64,000 nucleotides of DNA from Candidatus Poribacteria bacterium. Lineage in GTDB: Bacteria; Poribacteria; WGA-4E; WGA-3G. A model generated the notes under the pieces. The model saw nothing but the letters and a program-made list of their open reading frames with translations, was not told where the DNA came from and ran no database searches. Below, piece by piece: positions 7,471-16,599 of the stretch. A program made the position numbers and the translations under genes. The DNA lies in the NCBI GenBank assembly GCA_022394755.1, contig JAGFCA010000018.1, positions 1 through 64,000 of the forward strand, in the 5' to 3' direction. Positions within the stretch are counted from its first letter, which is position 1; each line of letters starts with the position of its first letter.

Positions 7471-8969
7471 TAGCATGCGGCTTCTTGACTATTCCGTACG
7501 AGTAGAAGATTGCCTGTGAGTGCAGGATTGTTCCAAGTCTGTCCAGTTATGCCTTTGATTCGGGCAAGTTCAGTATGTTTTTCAGGATCAGGTTTAAGTA
7601 GAACTATGTCGCCAGATTCTGTAAGGACCAAAAGGACTTCTCCAATTAGAAGTGTTTGTCCATGACCATAACGTCCTTTCTTCCATTGACGAGTACCGTC
7701 AGAGGGGTCGATACATGCGAATATGCCATCATCAAGACCGTATAAATAGTTTTTGTGATATATTACAGTAGTGAATTTTGCTTTAAAGCGGATTGTTTCC
7801 CATAATAAATCAACGATGAATTTTTCTGACTGGTTACCTTTTGATATCTGAAATAATTTTGAACCAATCCCGTATGCAGTTGAAACAAGGAGTTTATCTC
7901 CTGGCAGAGGAATTGGTTGTGCAGCGCATTCTACCCTTGACGGCCATGCCTGTTTCCATAAGAGTTTCCCAGTAGACGGTTCATGTGATGTGACAAGACC
8001 ATGGTCAAACAACACCACCTGTTCAGTTCCTCCTAAAGTTAGAAGAACTGGTGAACTATATGCACTCTTAACTCTATGTCCTGTCCATGCAATTTCACCA
8101 CTATCTTTATGATATGCTACTGCTCCTCCAGCACTGACAATAACCAAGTTATCTATGATTAGAGGGGAAACCGCTACCCCCCATGGTGGTTTTTCTGCAT
8201 TGTTCTCTTCGAAGATATTCGTTGACCAAATATGTCTGCCAGATTCAAAATCTAAACAGTTTAGGATTCCTGTTGACCCAACTGTATAGACCTGATTGCC
8301 ATCAATTGTAGGTGTAGCACGGGGTCCAAGTCCACCGAGAGATGTATAATATCGAGCATTATCTTTATGTGTCCATTTCTCTTTTCCTGTGTTGAGGTCA
8401 TAGCAAACAACTTTTTCCCACTCGTCTTCTTGTTCTTGGGTTATAGCAGAGTTCCCTACAACAGCAAATCCTGACCATCCTGCACCAACAGGTATACGCC
8501 ATACCAATTCTGGTGGGGTTTCCTCCCAATTTGTGTTGAGAGTTATCCCGGATAGAACCGCATTTCTGTTGGGTCCAAGGAATTGAGGAAAATCATTGGT
8601 TAGTTTATCTGGTGTGTCTTGTACATTGGACGCAGCAATAGAAGATATTGCAGACCCACCCCATCTCAATTCAAACTTCGGTACCAAGTCACCACTGAAA
8701 CCATCAAATTGAAACAAGAATATAAAAGTAAGTATACTTACGAAGATGAGTGCGAAAGATTTGAATTTGGTTTTCCAAGTCAATCGAGATAAACCCAGCA
8801 ACCATATTACGCCAAGAATACCTGCAAGAATAAGCAGTAATTGGGTAAGGAGAAACTTATCTTGACGATGTCCTGCCTCTCGTATCCACACATATCCTAT
8901 ACTTAATATACCGAGGCAAAGCAGTATAACTAACGGCCATAGACGGATACCTTTTTTTGTGTGGTTCAT
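7452..8969 (-). CDS. Membrane-anchored PQQ-type beta-propeller protein
   Basis: 505 aa. Three N-terminal membrane segments (about residues 10-27, 37-57 and 68-86) are followed by a soluble domain of about 400 aa. It has repeated propeller blades: Trp-docking motifs such as GKEKWTHKD, GRHIWSTN and GTRQWKKGRYG, and the family entry motif DFPQFLGPNRN. PQQ-like propellers of this group (BamB-like, common in planctomycete-type genomes) are mostly cofactor-free scaffolds, although some act as dehydrogenases; no dehydrogenase catalytic residues stand out. It probably faces the periplasm. The 3' end of this gene supplied the C-terminus of the chimeric gene at 6568. Confidence 0.85.
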   Translation of the reverse strand: MNHTKKGIRLWPLVILLCLGILSIGYVWIREAGHRQDKFLLTQLLLILAGILGVIWLLGLSRLTWKTKFKSFALIFVSILTFIFLFQFDGFSGDLVPKFELRWGGSAISSIAASNVQDTPDKLTNDFPQFLGPNRNAVLSGITLNTNWEETPPELVWRIPVGAGWSGFAVVGNSAITQEQEDEWEKVVCYDLNTGKEKWTHKDNARYYTSLGGLGPRATPTIDGNQVYTVGSTGILNCLDFESGRHIWSTNIFEENNAEKPPWGVAVSPLIIDNLVIVSAGGAVAYHKDSGEIAWTGHRVKSAYSSPVLLTLGGTEQVVLFDHGLVTSHEPSTGKLLWKQAWPSRVECAAQPIPLPGDKLLVSTAYGIGSKLFQISKGNQSEKFIVDLLWETIRFKAKFTTVIYHKNYLYGLDDGIFACIDPSDGTRQWKKGRYGHGQTLLIGEVLLVLTESGDIVLLKPDPEKHTELARIKGITGQTWNNPALTGNLLLVRNSQEAACYRLQTQ

Positions 8970-10095
8970 GAAACAGATTACTCTTCCTAAATAGTTCGAA
9001 AATAATACACCTTATTGAATCATAATAATTAAAGCATGAAAAGTCAAGTCTAATTGTGAGGTATGGGTGTGTAAACTTTTTGTCCTCTTACAACAGTGTA
9101 TCAGAATATATCTACAACACTGTCTTGATTCATAGGCTTCACTATATGAATTCTGCTCATTGAAAGAGGGATCTCCGACTCCTGACTCCTTGTATTTCCG
9201 CAAGCTCCAGAGGAGCGAAAAGTGTAGAAAAGAGGAAAGAAAAGAAATTATCCCCGGGGAACCCTAAATAGGGTTCATACCCAGGGAACCCCTAAACGGG
9301 CTTCATACCGTTGATTCTGATTCCTGATTCACGGGACGAAATGTGTAAAGTCCTATTCAGATTCGTGGATCAAGAATAAATTTAACAAGACCCTTCTCTA
9401 CGTAACTCTGTATAATTCTTTATTCAGAAAAGAAAACCATCCATACCAAAACCCTCTTTTCCGTGTAATCCGTGTAATCCGCGATTCAGACACAAAAAAG
9501 CACATATGGTGACAAATTCTTTACACACCCAACAGGACTTATGCAGTTTGATAATAAAGGAAGATTTGATAGACTTACGCATTTTCTTTTGCATGTAGCC
9601 CCGAGGAATGTCTAAATGACATTCATACCGTTAGTTTCTATAGACATATCACAACTCTGGTGTGAGGAAACATCGAAATATCGGTTTCGTTATTTCTGTA
9701 TTGATTAGGACTAATACACGTATAAGTTGTGGTCCCTTGCTCCAGCGGAGCAAAATGTCTATAGTAGTGAAGCATAGGAATCCTGCACTCCAGCGGAGTG
9801 CTATGTGGATAAAACTGTCTAAACTATAGTATAAAGGGAGTTTGATAATAGGTAATTGAACATCACATTATAACGGTTTATTCTATTTACATATAGTATC
9901 TTATGAATTTCACCTATTCGATTCATGTGTGTTGAAAATTTTGAACTCTCTGAACAACAGGTTCGATGTTGTTTTTACACACCTAATTCACTATGACTCA
10001 TACCAGATTCACAACTAATAACCAGCAATTTTATTGACATGCTGATATTATGGTGTTAGAATTTCAAAATCCTTAGTAGGTTACAGGAGTTTATA
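8970..10095. other. Intergenic repeat mosaic upstream of serA
   Basis: No credible gene in 1.1 kb. It contains the inverted-repeat-ended element at 9065-9530. Stem-loops of the type CTCCAG(A/C)GGAG followed by GAAA or AAAA occur near 9210, 9742 and 9792. GAATGTC/GACATTC-type hairpins lie near 9255-9310 and 9606-9630. A single right-type end of the second repeat family (CTAAACTATAG, near 9820) is also present. The last 70 bases hold the likely serA promoter region, with TTGACA at 10035. Confidence 0.6.
9065..9530. repeat. Non-coding element with GGGTGTGTAAA inverted ends (466 bp)
   Basis: Begins GGGTGTGTAAACTTTTTG and ends with CTTTACACACCC, so the two ends are inverted copies of each other. 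The first 35 bases match those of the element starting at 23228. The segment from about 9337 to 9500 matches part of the block shared by 23515-24268 and 62078-62811. It is therefore an internally deleted relative of those. No open reading frame of note, so any mobility would need a transposase supplied elsewhere. No clear target-site duplication is seen. Confidence 0.65.
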
Positions 10096-11679
10096 ATGCA
10101 AAATGTGCTGGTTAGCGATTTACTTTCCCAACGGGGTCTGGACGTCTTAATAAAAAGCGGCGATTTCAAGGTTGATGTTGAGTTGGAATTAAGCCATGAG
10201 AAATTGATTGACCGGATTCCATTTTACGATGCACTACTCATTAGGAGCGATACTCGGGTAAATGCTGAGGTAATTGATGCAGCAACAAACCTTAAGGTGA
10301 TTGGACGTGCAGGAGTTGGAGTTGATAATATCGATGTCGAATCGGCAACACGTAATGGTATATTAGTTGTTAATACCCCTGAAGGAAATACAATTGCAGC
10401 AGCAGAACACACAATAGCCCTAATATTAGCCTTATCCCGTAACATACTTCCTGCTGGGATTTCTCTCCAAAACAGAACATGGCAACGAAACAAATTCATG
10501 GGTGTTGAACTCTACGGCAAGGTCTTAGGTTCAGTAGGACTTGGCAGAATCGGTCGTGAAGTTGCTAAACGCGCACATAGTTTTGGCATGGAATTAATCG
10601 CTTTCGATCCTTATATCTCTGCCGCGGCAGCTGAAAAAATGGGTGTACGTATTGTAGACAGAGAAACTTTATTTCGTGAATCAGATTATATTACTATACA
10701 CACTATATTAGATGCAGAGACATATCACAGCATTGGTGAAAATGAGTTCAATATCATGAAGCCTACAGCACGTCTAATTAATTGTGCACGGGGTGGGATA
10801 ATTGACGAAGAGGCGTTAATCGATGCATTAAAAGAGAACAAAATCTCAGGTGCAGCTCTTGATGTCTTTGAAAATGAACCTGCAATTGATAGTCCATTAC
10901 TCGACCTTCAAAATGTCTTGGCATTACCACATCTTGGAGCATCTACCACTGAAGCACAAGATCACGTAGCTATAGAAGTCGCACAACAAGTAATTAATGC
11001 TCTCCAAGGGAAACCAGTTGCTAACGCGATAAATCAACCCAAAATTGATCCGAGAGTATTCGACATATTAGGTCCGTACCTTCAACTTGCAGAGAAGATT
11101 GGTAGTTTCCACGCACAAATTGTTGAAGGACAAATCTCATCTATCAAAGTACATTATAGCGGTCCACTTTTTCAAAAAGAGGATGTTACACCTATTACTG
11201 TCGCATTGCAAAAAGGACTACTCACACCAGTTCTAACAGAAGTAAATTACGTTAATGCCCCATTTCTAATCAAGCAGCGCGGAATATCAATTACTGAAAC
11301 CAAGAGTGAATCGGAAGCGGATTTCGCAAACTTAATCACTGTAACTGTTACAACTGATCGAGGGGATGCAGTTATCGCCGGAACAACCTTTGGACGTAAA
11401 GATATCCGTATTGTGCGGATCAATAAACTACATCTGAATGCAACACCAGAAGGACATCTACTACTCATTTACAACAGTGATCAACCGGGGATGATCGGGT
11501 TAATTGGCACTATTCTTGGAGAACATAAAATTAACATTGCCGATATGACAGTTGGCAGATCCCAAATCGGTGCAGTTGCTCTCACACTAATAACTGTTGA
11601 TAGTCTTGTGCCACGAAATGTATTAAAGACAATTGCTGAACAAAATAAGATAGACTTTGCAAAACAGGTTATCCTCTGA
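10096..11679 (+). CDS. serA: D-3-phosphoglycerate dehydrogenase
   Basis: 527 aa, the usual length of the long (type 1) enzyme. It oxidises 3-phosphoglycerate to 3-phosphohydroxypyruvate with NAD, the first step of serine synthesis, in the cytosol. Domains in order: substrate/NAD-binding halves (1-310) with GVGVDNID, the Rossmann motif GSVGLGRIG, the catalytic Arg region CARGGIIDEEAL and the catalytic His in LPHLGASTTEAQ; an intervening domain (about 320-450); and a C-terminal ACT domain (about 455-527, LLIYNSDQPGMIG) that usually binds serine for feedback inhibition. ATG 10096 follows AGGAG by 6 nt. The ATP-grasp-like gene lies 41 nt downstream on the same strand. Confidence 0.96.
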   Translation: MQNVLVSDLLSQRGLDVLIKSGDFKVDVELELSHEKLIDRIPFYDALLIRSDTRVNAEVIDAATNLKVIGRAGVGVDNIDVESATRNGILVVNTPEGNTIAAAEHTIALILALSRNILPAGISLQNRTWQRNKFMGVELYGKVLGSVGLGRIGREVAKRAHSFGMELIAFDPYISAAAAEKMGVRIVDRETLFRESDYITIHTILDAETYHSIGENEFNIMKPTARLINCARGGIIDEEALIDALKENKISGAALDVFENEPAIDSPLLDLQNVLALPHLGASTTEAQDHVAIEVAQQVINALQGKPVANAINQPKIDPRVFDILGPYLQLAEKIGSFHAQIVEGQISSIKVHYSGPLFQKEDVTPITVALQKGLLTPVLTEVNYVNAPFLIKQRGISITETKSESEADFANLITVTVTTDRGDAVIAGTTFGRKDIRIVRINKLHLNATPEGHLLLIYNSDQPGMIGLIGTILGEHKINIADMTVGRSQIGAVALTLITVDSLVPRNVLKTIAEQNKIDFAKQVIL

Positions 11680-11720
11680 TATACGGATTAAATAGAAATA
11701 TTCTATGAGGGAGTTTTAGT

Positions 11721-13130
11721 TTGGATGCCAAACAGCTATGTTTGTTAATTAATGAAGAAATTCCGAAAGAGAAATTATTCTCTGCAGAAAAGCGTGATAT
11801 TCATCCGGATTGTAATACCTCCTGGCGGATCTCACCGGAACCGTTCTGGATTTCTCAAGAAGAATTAGATTGGTTTGAAGAACTCGGACCCCATCTACTC
11901 ATTTTTTATCGTGCCTGTAACCTCCTATATTCACAAAGCGTAAGAGGCATTCAACCAACTTGGGTAGCCGAGTATTTAGATATTGGAAAACCTGAAAACG
12001 TCATCCAATATGGAAGGATGAACCGCTTCAAAAGTCATATCCCAAGTGTCATTCGACCTGATATTTTACCCACTGCTGATGATAATCATTTTATAACCGA
12101 ACTTGACTCAATACCGGGTTTCATCGGTGGAACTGGATGTTTGGCAAGAATGTATACCAAACTTGGGTATAACATAATCGGTGGAAAAGATGGAATGGTG
12201 CAAGGATATGCAGAGATGATAAAAGCCTTAGCCAAGAAAGATGATCCATCACTCGCAATTGTTGTTTCGGATGAATCTGAAGATTATCGACCTGAAATGG
12301 TGTGGCTTGCAAATGCTCTCTGTGAGACTGGGTTCAACGCTATAACGCTCCATCCTCAAGAGATCATCTTCACTGAAGAAGGACTTGTCGCAGAAACAGA
12401 TAATGGCAAGATAGATATTGATGTGGTATACCGTTTTTATGAACTGTTCGATCTACCCAATATACCAAAGGCAGAATTAATCTTTTACAGTGCCAAAAAA
12501 CGGAAAGTGGTTATGACACCACCCCCAAAAGCCTACTTAGAAGAAAAAATGTGTCTGGCATTATTCCATCATCCCTCTCTTCAAGACTTCTGGAAACGAC
12601 AACTCGGTAAGAAATCCTACCCATTTTTACAGAAGGTAATTCCTGAAACATGGATACTTGATCCAAGACCTTTACCACCCCATGCAGTTATCCCTAATCT
12701 GGATATAGAAGGTGTTCCCGTGACTGACTGGCGGCAATACAGTTCCGTAACACAACGACAACGTGAATTGGTTATCAAACCATCAGGTTTTTCAGATCTT
12801 TCATGGGGGAGTCGTGGTGTATCAATTGGTCATGATCTTTCTACGGAAGAATGGGAAGCATCCATAGAGAATGGACTCGCAAATTTTGAAAAAACACCTT
12901 ACGTCCTTCAAAAATTTCATACTTCAATGCGGGTTCGGATGCAGTACTACGACTTCGAATCACAGGAAATGCAGGAAATGCCTTCCCGACCACTTCTCCG
13001 ACCCTATTATTTTGTCGTTGGGGATACTGTTCAGCTTGGGGGTATACAGGCTGCTGTCTGTCCTGCAGATAAAAAGATTATACACGGTATGGTTGATTCT
13101 ATTATTGTGCCTTGTGCTGTAAGAGAATAA
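11721..13130 (+). CDS. ATP-grasp-like protein, probable circularly permuted type
   Basis: 469 aa, no exact family recognised. The C-terminal part (about 345-410) has VIKPSGFSDLSWGSRGVSIG followed by YVLQKFH. This resembles the nucleotide-binding Lys and the glycine-rich loop of ATP-grasp ligases, here placed late in the chain as in circularly permuted members (glutathionylspermidine synthase-like). The middle (about 180-260) has a small Rossmann-like region, LAIVVSDES to VVYRFYELFD. It starts at TTG 11721 after GAGGGA. It follows serA by 41 nt and may be co-transcribed, hinting at a ligase that acts on an amino-acid-like substrate; that link is inference only. Confidence 0.7.
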   Translation: MDAKQLCLLINEEIPKEKLFSAEKRDIHPDCNTSWRISPEPFWISQEELDWFEELGPHLLIFYRACNLLYSQSVRGIQPTWVAEYLDIGKPENVIQYGRMNRFKSHIPSVIRPDILPTADDNHFITELDSIPGFIGGTGCLARMYTKLGYNIIGGKDGMVQGYAEMIKALAKKDDPSLAIVVSDESEDYRPEMVWLANALCETGFNAITLHPQEIIFTEEGLVAETDNGKIDIDVVYRFYELFDLPNIPKAELIFYSAKKRKVVMTPPPKAYLEEKMCLALFHHPSLQDFWKRQLGKKSYPFLQKVIPETWILDPRPLPPHAVIPNLDIEGVPVTDWRQYSSVTQRQRELVIKPSGFSDLSWGSRGVSIGHDLSTEEWEASIENGLANFEKTPYVLQKFHTSMRVRMQYYDFESQEMQEMPSRPLLRPYYFVVGDTVQLGGIQAAVCPADKKIIHGMVDSIIVPCAVRE

Positions 13131-13299
13131 CGAGTTGTGCTAAATAACTTTTAGCAACTATTATATCACAACAAACGATGTTGATTCTGATTCGAGAGGC
13201 GAAAGGTTTGTAGAAACGCTATCCTTACCCAAGATAAAAGCCCATCGGGGTGAAAGGTGTATCGCATAAACTGTCCAAACTATAGTTACCTATTACATC
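13131..13299. repeat. Repeat-derived intergenic segment
   Basis: Contains two stem-loop units followed by GAAAGGT (near 13195 and 13240). It ends with AACTGTCCAAACTATAG (about 13270-13286), a right-hand end of the second repeat family. No matching left end is visible, so this is a truncated copy. It separates two convergent genes. Confidence 0.55.
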
Positions 13300-14460
13300 T
13301 TACGGATTAATTATATGATAGTCAGTAATCTGTTTGTGTTCTCCGTGATGGTCTGCCAATAGATAGTGATGTAGTAGTGTTTTTGGACCGCTATTTAAAG
13401 CAAAGACACCATAATCTTTACCATTTGGTGATCTGGTAATCGTATGAATGTGGTTGGTGCTTCCACCTCCTTCATCATTAAATTCAATCCAAACTGCCGG
13501 ATTGAATACTCGATAATATATCGGATCGTTTTCTGTAGTGCCGCCAATCCAAACAAAATAGGTGTCATCCATAACAGCGTCAACATCTTTCATCCAAACA
13601 TCAGCAAACTCTGTTTCAAGATTATACACATATATTTTAATCAAATTCTGAAGAGTTTGTTTCTGTGCAGTGGTCATATCGGATGCCTTCAAGCCTATAC
13701 CTTCAAAATCGGAATAATCGTAATTCAGGTATGGATCAGTCGTATTGCCTGGACCGACCTTAAGTCCACGACGCGCACCCGTTTGAACTGCTTTCTTGGA
13801 TTGTGTCTCGTTAAGACTGTTGCGTAAGGTTAAAGCGTTACCTCTTTCTTCCCCCAGAACAGCGATTCCACTGACAGTTGCAGGATTAGTTCCGATAAAG
13901 GCTGGAACAATTGAAACTTCATCACCATGAACCAGAAAGTTCAGTGCCAAATGATGACCATCCAACTGAAAACCCCAAGAACCATCAGTGCTGGGATTTC
14001 CAAATAAAGCTATGAAATATGCAGAATTGTTCCAGAAATTTGGACCAATTGTACTCAAAGGCATCTCAGATTTTTTCGTAATGAGTGAGGCTTTTCTATA
14101 ACCATCGTCACTTAAAAAAGCATTTAATACGGTATAAAAAAGTTCCAATTGTTCCTGAGATAATACACCAAAATGTATACCACCTCGATTACTATCTGTA
14201 CGTGCAGGAACATTTGTCCAAGAATAGGATTCCTTATGTCCAAGTGGAAACGAAGCATCTGTGAGCAGTTCATCGCTTAATGAATCTTGAAAATTCTTCA
14301 TAAGTGTTGCCAATGCAACAATTGATGGTTTTTCCGAGATTTTCGCGGTTTGTGCTGTCTTTTCTGCATCAACATTTCCTGCTTCAAATAAGCTGAGGGT
14401 GATGGCAAAAATACAAGCTGTTGCCATGACTATTAGTAACAGTTTTATTTTCGGTAGCAT
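13300..14460 (-). CDS. DUF3500 domain secreted protein
   Basis: 386 aa with an N-terminal signal/anchor (about residues 5-28). The body matches the DUF3500 family: a helical N-terminal part with LSQEQLELFY, then the family hallmark GSWGFQLDGHHLALNF followed by VPAFIGTNPA. A C-terminal domain carries YYRVFNPAVWIEFN, HIHTITRSPNGKDYG and HHYLLADHHG. The function of DUF3500 is not established. The many His residues and the aromatic core suggest metal or ligand binding in the periplasm, which is inference. It is flanked on both sides by non-coding repeat elements and stands alone on the minus strand. Confidence 0.85.
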   Translation of the reverse strand: MLPKIKLLLIVMATACIFAITLSLFEAGNVDAEKTAQTAKISEKPSIVALATLMKNFQDSLSDELLTDASFPLGHKESYSWTNVPARTDSNRGGIHFGVLSQEQLELFYTVLNAFLSDDGYRKASLITKKSEMPLSTIGPNFWNNSAYFIALFGNPSTDGSWGFQLDGHHLALNFLVHGDEVSIVPAFIGTNPATVSGIAVLGEERGNALTLRNSLNETQSKKAVQTGARRGLKVGPGNTTDPYLNYDYSDFEGIGLKASDMTTAQKQTLQNLIKIYVYNLETEFADVWMKDVDAVMDDTYFVWIGGTTENDPIYYRVFNPAVWIEFNDEGGGSTNHIHTITRSPNGKDYGVFALNSGPKTLLHHYLLADHHGEHKQITDYHIINP

Positions 14461-14531
14461 ATTAATCCTTTAATTTGGTGTTGTTTACATCTCGAAATAT
14501 CTTCTATATATATGGTTTTACTATAGTACTC

Positions 14532-14963
14532 TAAATTAACTATAGTTTGGACAGTTTTTAAAGTTCTCAGATTGGTCCTGATAGGTAGAATTGTTCAGGT
14601 CAATGTTATCCTTTGGATTCACCTTTCGCCTCTCTGGGGCTTATTGTTTTGGACTATTACGTTTTCTACACACCTTCCGCCCCTCTGGGGCTGTTCTTAT
14701 CTGTATGACAGATTTTCTACAAGTTAATTCCGTAAACTATATTATGGACATTTTCTGAGAGATACTTCACCTATTTTGAAAGTCTTTGTGGTTTTCTCCT
14801 CGATTCTCAAACCAATCTAAATCAGAGAAAAATAAGCACGGATAGACATTAGAATAGCCCCAGAGGGGCGAAAGGTTTGTAGAAACGCTATTCTTCCCCA
14901 AGATCAAAGCCCCAGAGGGGCGAAAGGTGTCTCCCTTAAACTGTCCAAACTATAGTAAATTAA
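14532..14963. repeat. CTATAGTTTGGACA-ended element, copy 1, with 8-bp direct flanks
   Basis: The left end CTATAGTTTGGACAG starts at 14540 and the right end CTGTCCAAACTATAG finishes at 14955, a near-perfect inverted pair. The octamer TAAATTAA lies immediately outside both ends (14532-14539 and 14956-14963), as expected for a target-site duplication. Inside, the left half carries stem-loop units in reverse orientation (CACCTTTCGCC near 14621, CACCTTCCGCCCC near 14679). The right half carries them forward (GGGGCGAAAGGT near 14875 and 14918). The whole is thus a rough inverted repeat of about 200-bp arms, with a degenerate inner left end (ACTATATTATGGACA, about 14738). No transposase is encoded. 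Confidence 0.7.
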
Positions 14964-15256
14964 CTATAGTTTGGACAATTTCTGTGAGGTGTTTCACTTG
15001 TTATCAAAGTGTTTCTGGTTATTCGTCAGGTTTCTCAAACCAAATTAACTTTGAGAAAAATAAACTTGGATATACAAAAGATTAGCCCCGGGGAATGCTT
15101 AAATGGCGTTCATACCCGGGGAACCCCTAAACGGGGTTCATACCGTTGATTCTGATTCGCGGGGCGAAAGGTGTGTAGAAACGCTATTCTTTCCCAAGAT
15201 CTGTCCAGCGGGATGAAAGGTGTAACGCTTAAACTGTCCAAACTATAGTAAATTAA
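14956..15256. repeat. CTATAGTTTGGACA-ended element, copy 2, adjacent to copy 1
   Basis: A second element starts at 14964 (CTATAGTTTGGACA) and ends at 15248 (ACTGTCCAAACTATAG). It shares the middle TAAATTAA with copy 1 and has a third exact TAAATTAA at 15249-15256. The interior has GGGGAATGCTTAAATGGCG and GGGGCGAAAGGTGTG stem-loop modules. The arrangement looks like one element inserted next to another at the same target octamer. Confidence 0.7.
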
Positions 15257-15446
15257 TCCCTGCATATTTAGTCATTTCAGTAACAAAAATGTTCGTATTA
15301 GCTATGTCCCTATCGGTAATTCTAAAGTTACCCCAAACCCGGATTTTCCAAAATTGCCGAATTAATAAATTAATCTTATTTTTGCCATTCATAGTATCCA
15401 AACATATCACATAATCCCTTCCACCGTACAAAAGAACCTGATACAC
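15243..15446 (-). pseudogene. Possible gene remnant cut by the repeat element
   Basis: A 67-codon frame from GTG 15446, preceded by GGAGGCG, reads VICLDTMNGKNKINLLIRQF and then DIANTNIFVTEMTKYAGINL. It meets its stop (TAG) inside the inverted end of the neighbouring repeat. The ending vaguely resembles the ANTKF..AIKYAxxxGI stretch of ATP-cone/Mrr-type nuclease proteins. Composition is gene-like but the similarity is weak. It may be a truncated remnant disrupted by the element insertion, or chance. Confidence 0.3.
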
Positions 15447-15542
15447 CTAACGCCTCCTATCCGCGTAATTCTGTGTCATCCGCGCAATCTGCGGTTCAGA
15501 CACCTTTGGTATAATTTTTTTATATTAGCATGCCAATTGCTG

Positions 15543-16541
15543 CTAATCTGTTTTGGGTATGTCAGTAGGAATTGAGTTACTGACTTCTGTAACGATAGTA
15601 TCTGGTGAGATACGTTCGCCTTGACCTTCAAAGTTGAGAATAATTCGATGCCGTAGTGCAGGAAGCAGAACTGAATCTATGTCCTCAAAGGCAACATTAT
15701 AACGTTCATCAAGGATAGCCTGAATCTTTGCAGTAAGGGTAATTGCTTGTATACTACGAATACCAGCACCGAGATGGACGTACTGTTTAACTATTTCAGG
15801 AGCATTTTCAGAATCTGGGTGGGTTGCTCTGACAAGTTGAATTATATAACGTTCAACATGTTCAGCGATGATGATCTGCGGAACAAGTGTTCGCATGTTG
15901 TTTAACGTTTCTGTATTTGTAACTTTTTCAATTGAGATTTTTGTGTCAGTTGTAGTTCGGCGTAAAATTTCCAGAATTTCATCTTCTTCAGGAAATTCAA
16001 TCAAAAGCTTGAATAGAAAACGGTCAAGTTGTGCTTCTGGGAGGGGATATGTTCCTTCCATTTCAAGAGGGTTTTGTGTAGCAAGAACGCAAAACGGTTC
16101 TTCTAATGAATGACTTGCTCGTCCAACAGTGACCGTCCGATCCTGCATCGCTTCCAAGAGGGCAGATTGTGTGCGTGGGGTTGCTCTGTTAATCTCATCC
16201 GCAAGTATAAGTTGTGCAAAGATAGGACCTCGTTGAAATTCAAACTGCTTTCTACCTTGGTCATCTTCAACAAGAAAGGTTGTGCCTGTGATGTCTGACG
16301 GCATCATATCTGGTGTAAAATGGATCGGTTTGAAGGATAGATCTAAGGCTTCACTGAGCGTTCGGATGAGTTGGGTCTTTCCTAAGCCGGGGATTCCTTC
16401 TATGAGTGCATGTCCATTTGCCAACAGACACAACAGCACACCTTCTACTATCTGATCTTGACCAACAATACGTTTTTGGACTTCGGTTTTGACATTATAG
16501 AAGGTATCACGGAATTCTTTGATCTGTGTGTCTAAATTCAT
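15543..16541 (-). CDS. MoxR-family AAA+ ATPase
   Basis: 332 aa from ATG 16541; an upstream in-frame start at 16571 would add ten residues with no better ribosome site. MoxR ATPases act as chaperones for metal insertion or protein-complex assembly, often beside DUF58 and von Willebrand A proteins. Those partners are absent here, at least downstream within the window. Visible motifs: Walker A GIPGLGKT, Walker B LILADEINRA, sensor 1 ATQNP, the pore-proximal EGTYPLPEAQLDRF, and sensor 2 in the C-terminal lid (GIRSIQA). Cytosolic. It lies 58 nt downstream of the oxidoreductase at 16600 on the same strand. Confidence 0.92.
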   Translation of the reverse strand: MNLDTQIKEFRDTFYNVKTEVQKRIVGQDQIVEGVLLCLLANGHALIEGIPGLGKTQLIRTLSEALDLSFKPIHFTPDMMPSDITGTTFLVEDDQGRKQFEFQRGPIFAQLILADEINRATPRTQSALLEAMQDRTVTVGRASHSLEEPFCVLATQNPLEMEGTYPLPEAQLDRFLFKLLIEFPEEDEILEILRRTTTDTKISIEKVTNTETLNNMRTLVPQIIIAEHVERYIIQLVRATHPDSENAPEIVKQYVHLGAGIRSIQAITLTAKIQAILDERYNVAFEDIDSVLLPALRHRIILNFEGQGERISPDTIVTEVSNSIPTDIPKTD

Positions 16542-16599
16542 AGAAATCAGCAAATATCTTATGTGAGACAAAGCAACGTCTCACATCAATCAAATAGTG

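Noticed and set aside
16542..16571. Upstream start for the MoxR gene
   Set aside because: No better ribosome site, and MoxR proteins normally begin close to the helical region that starts after ATG 16541.
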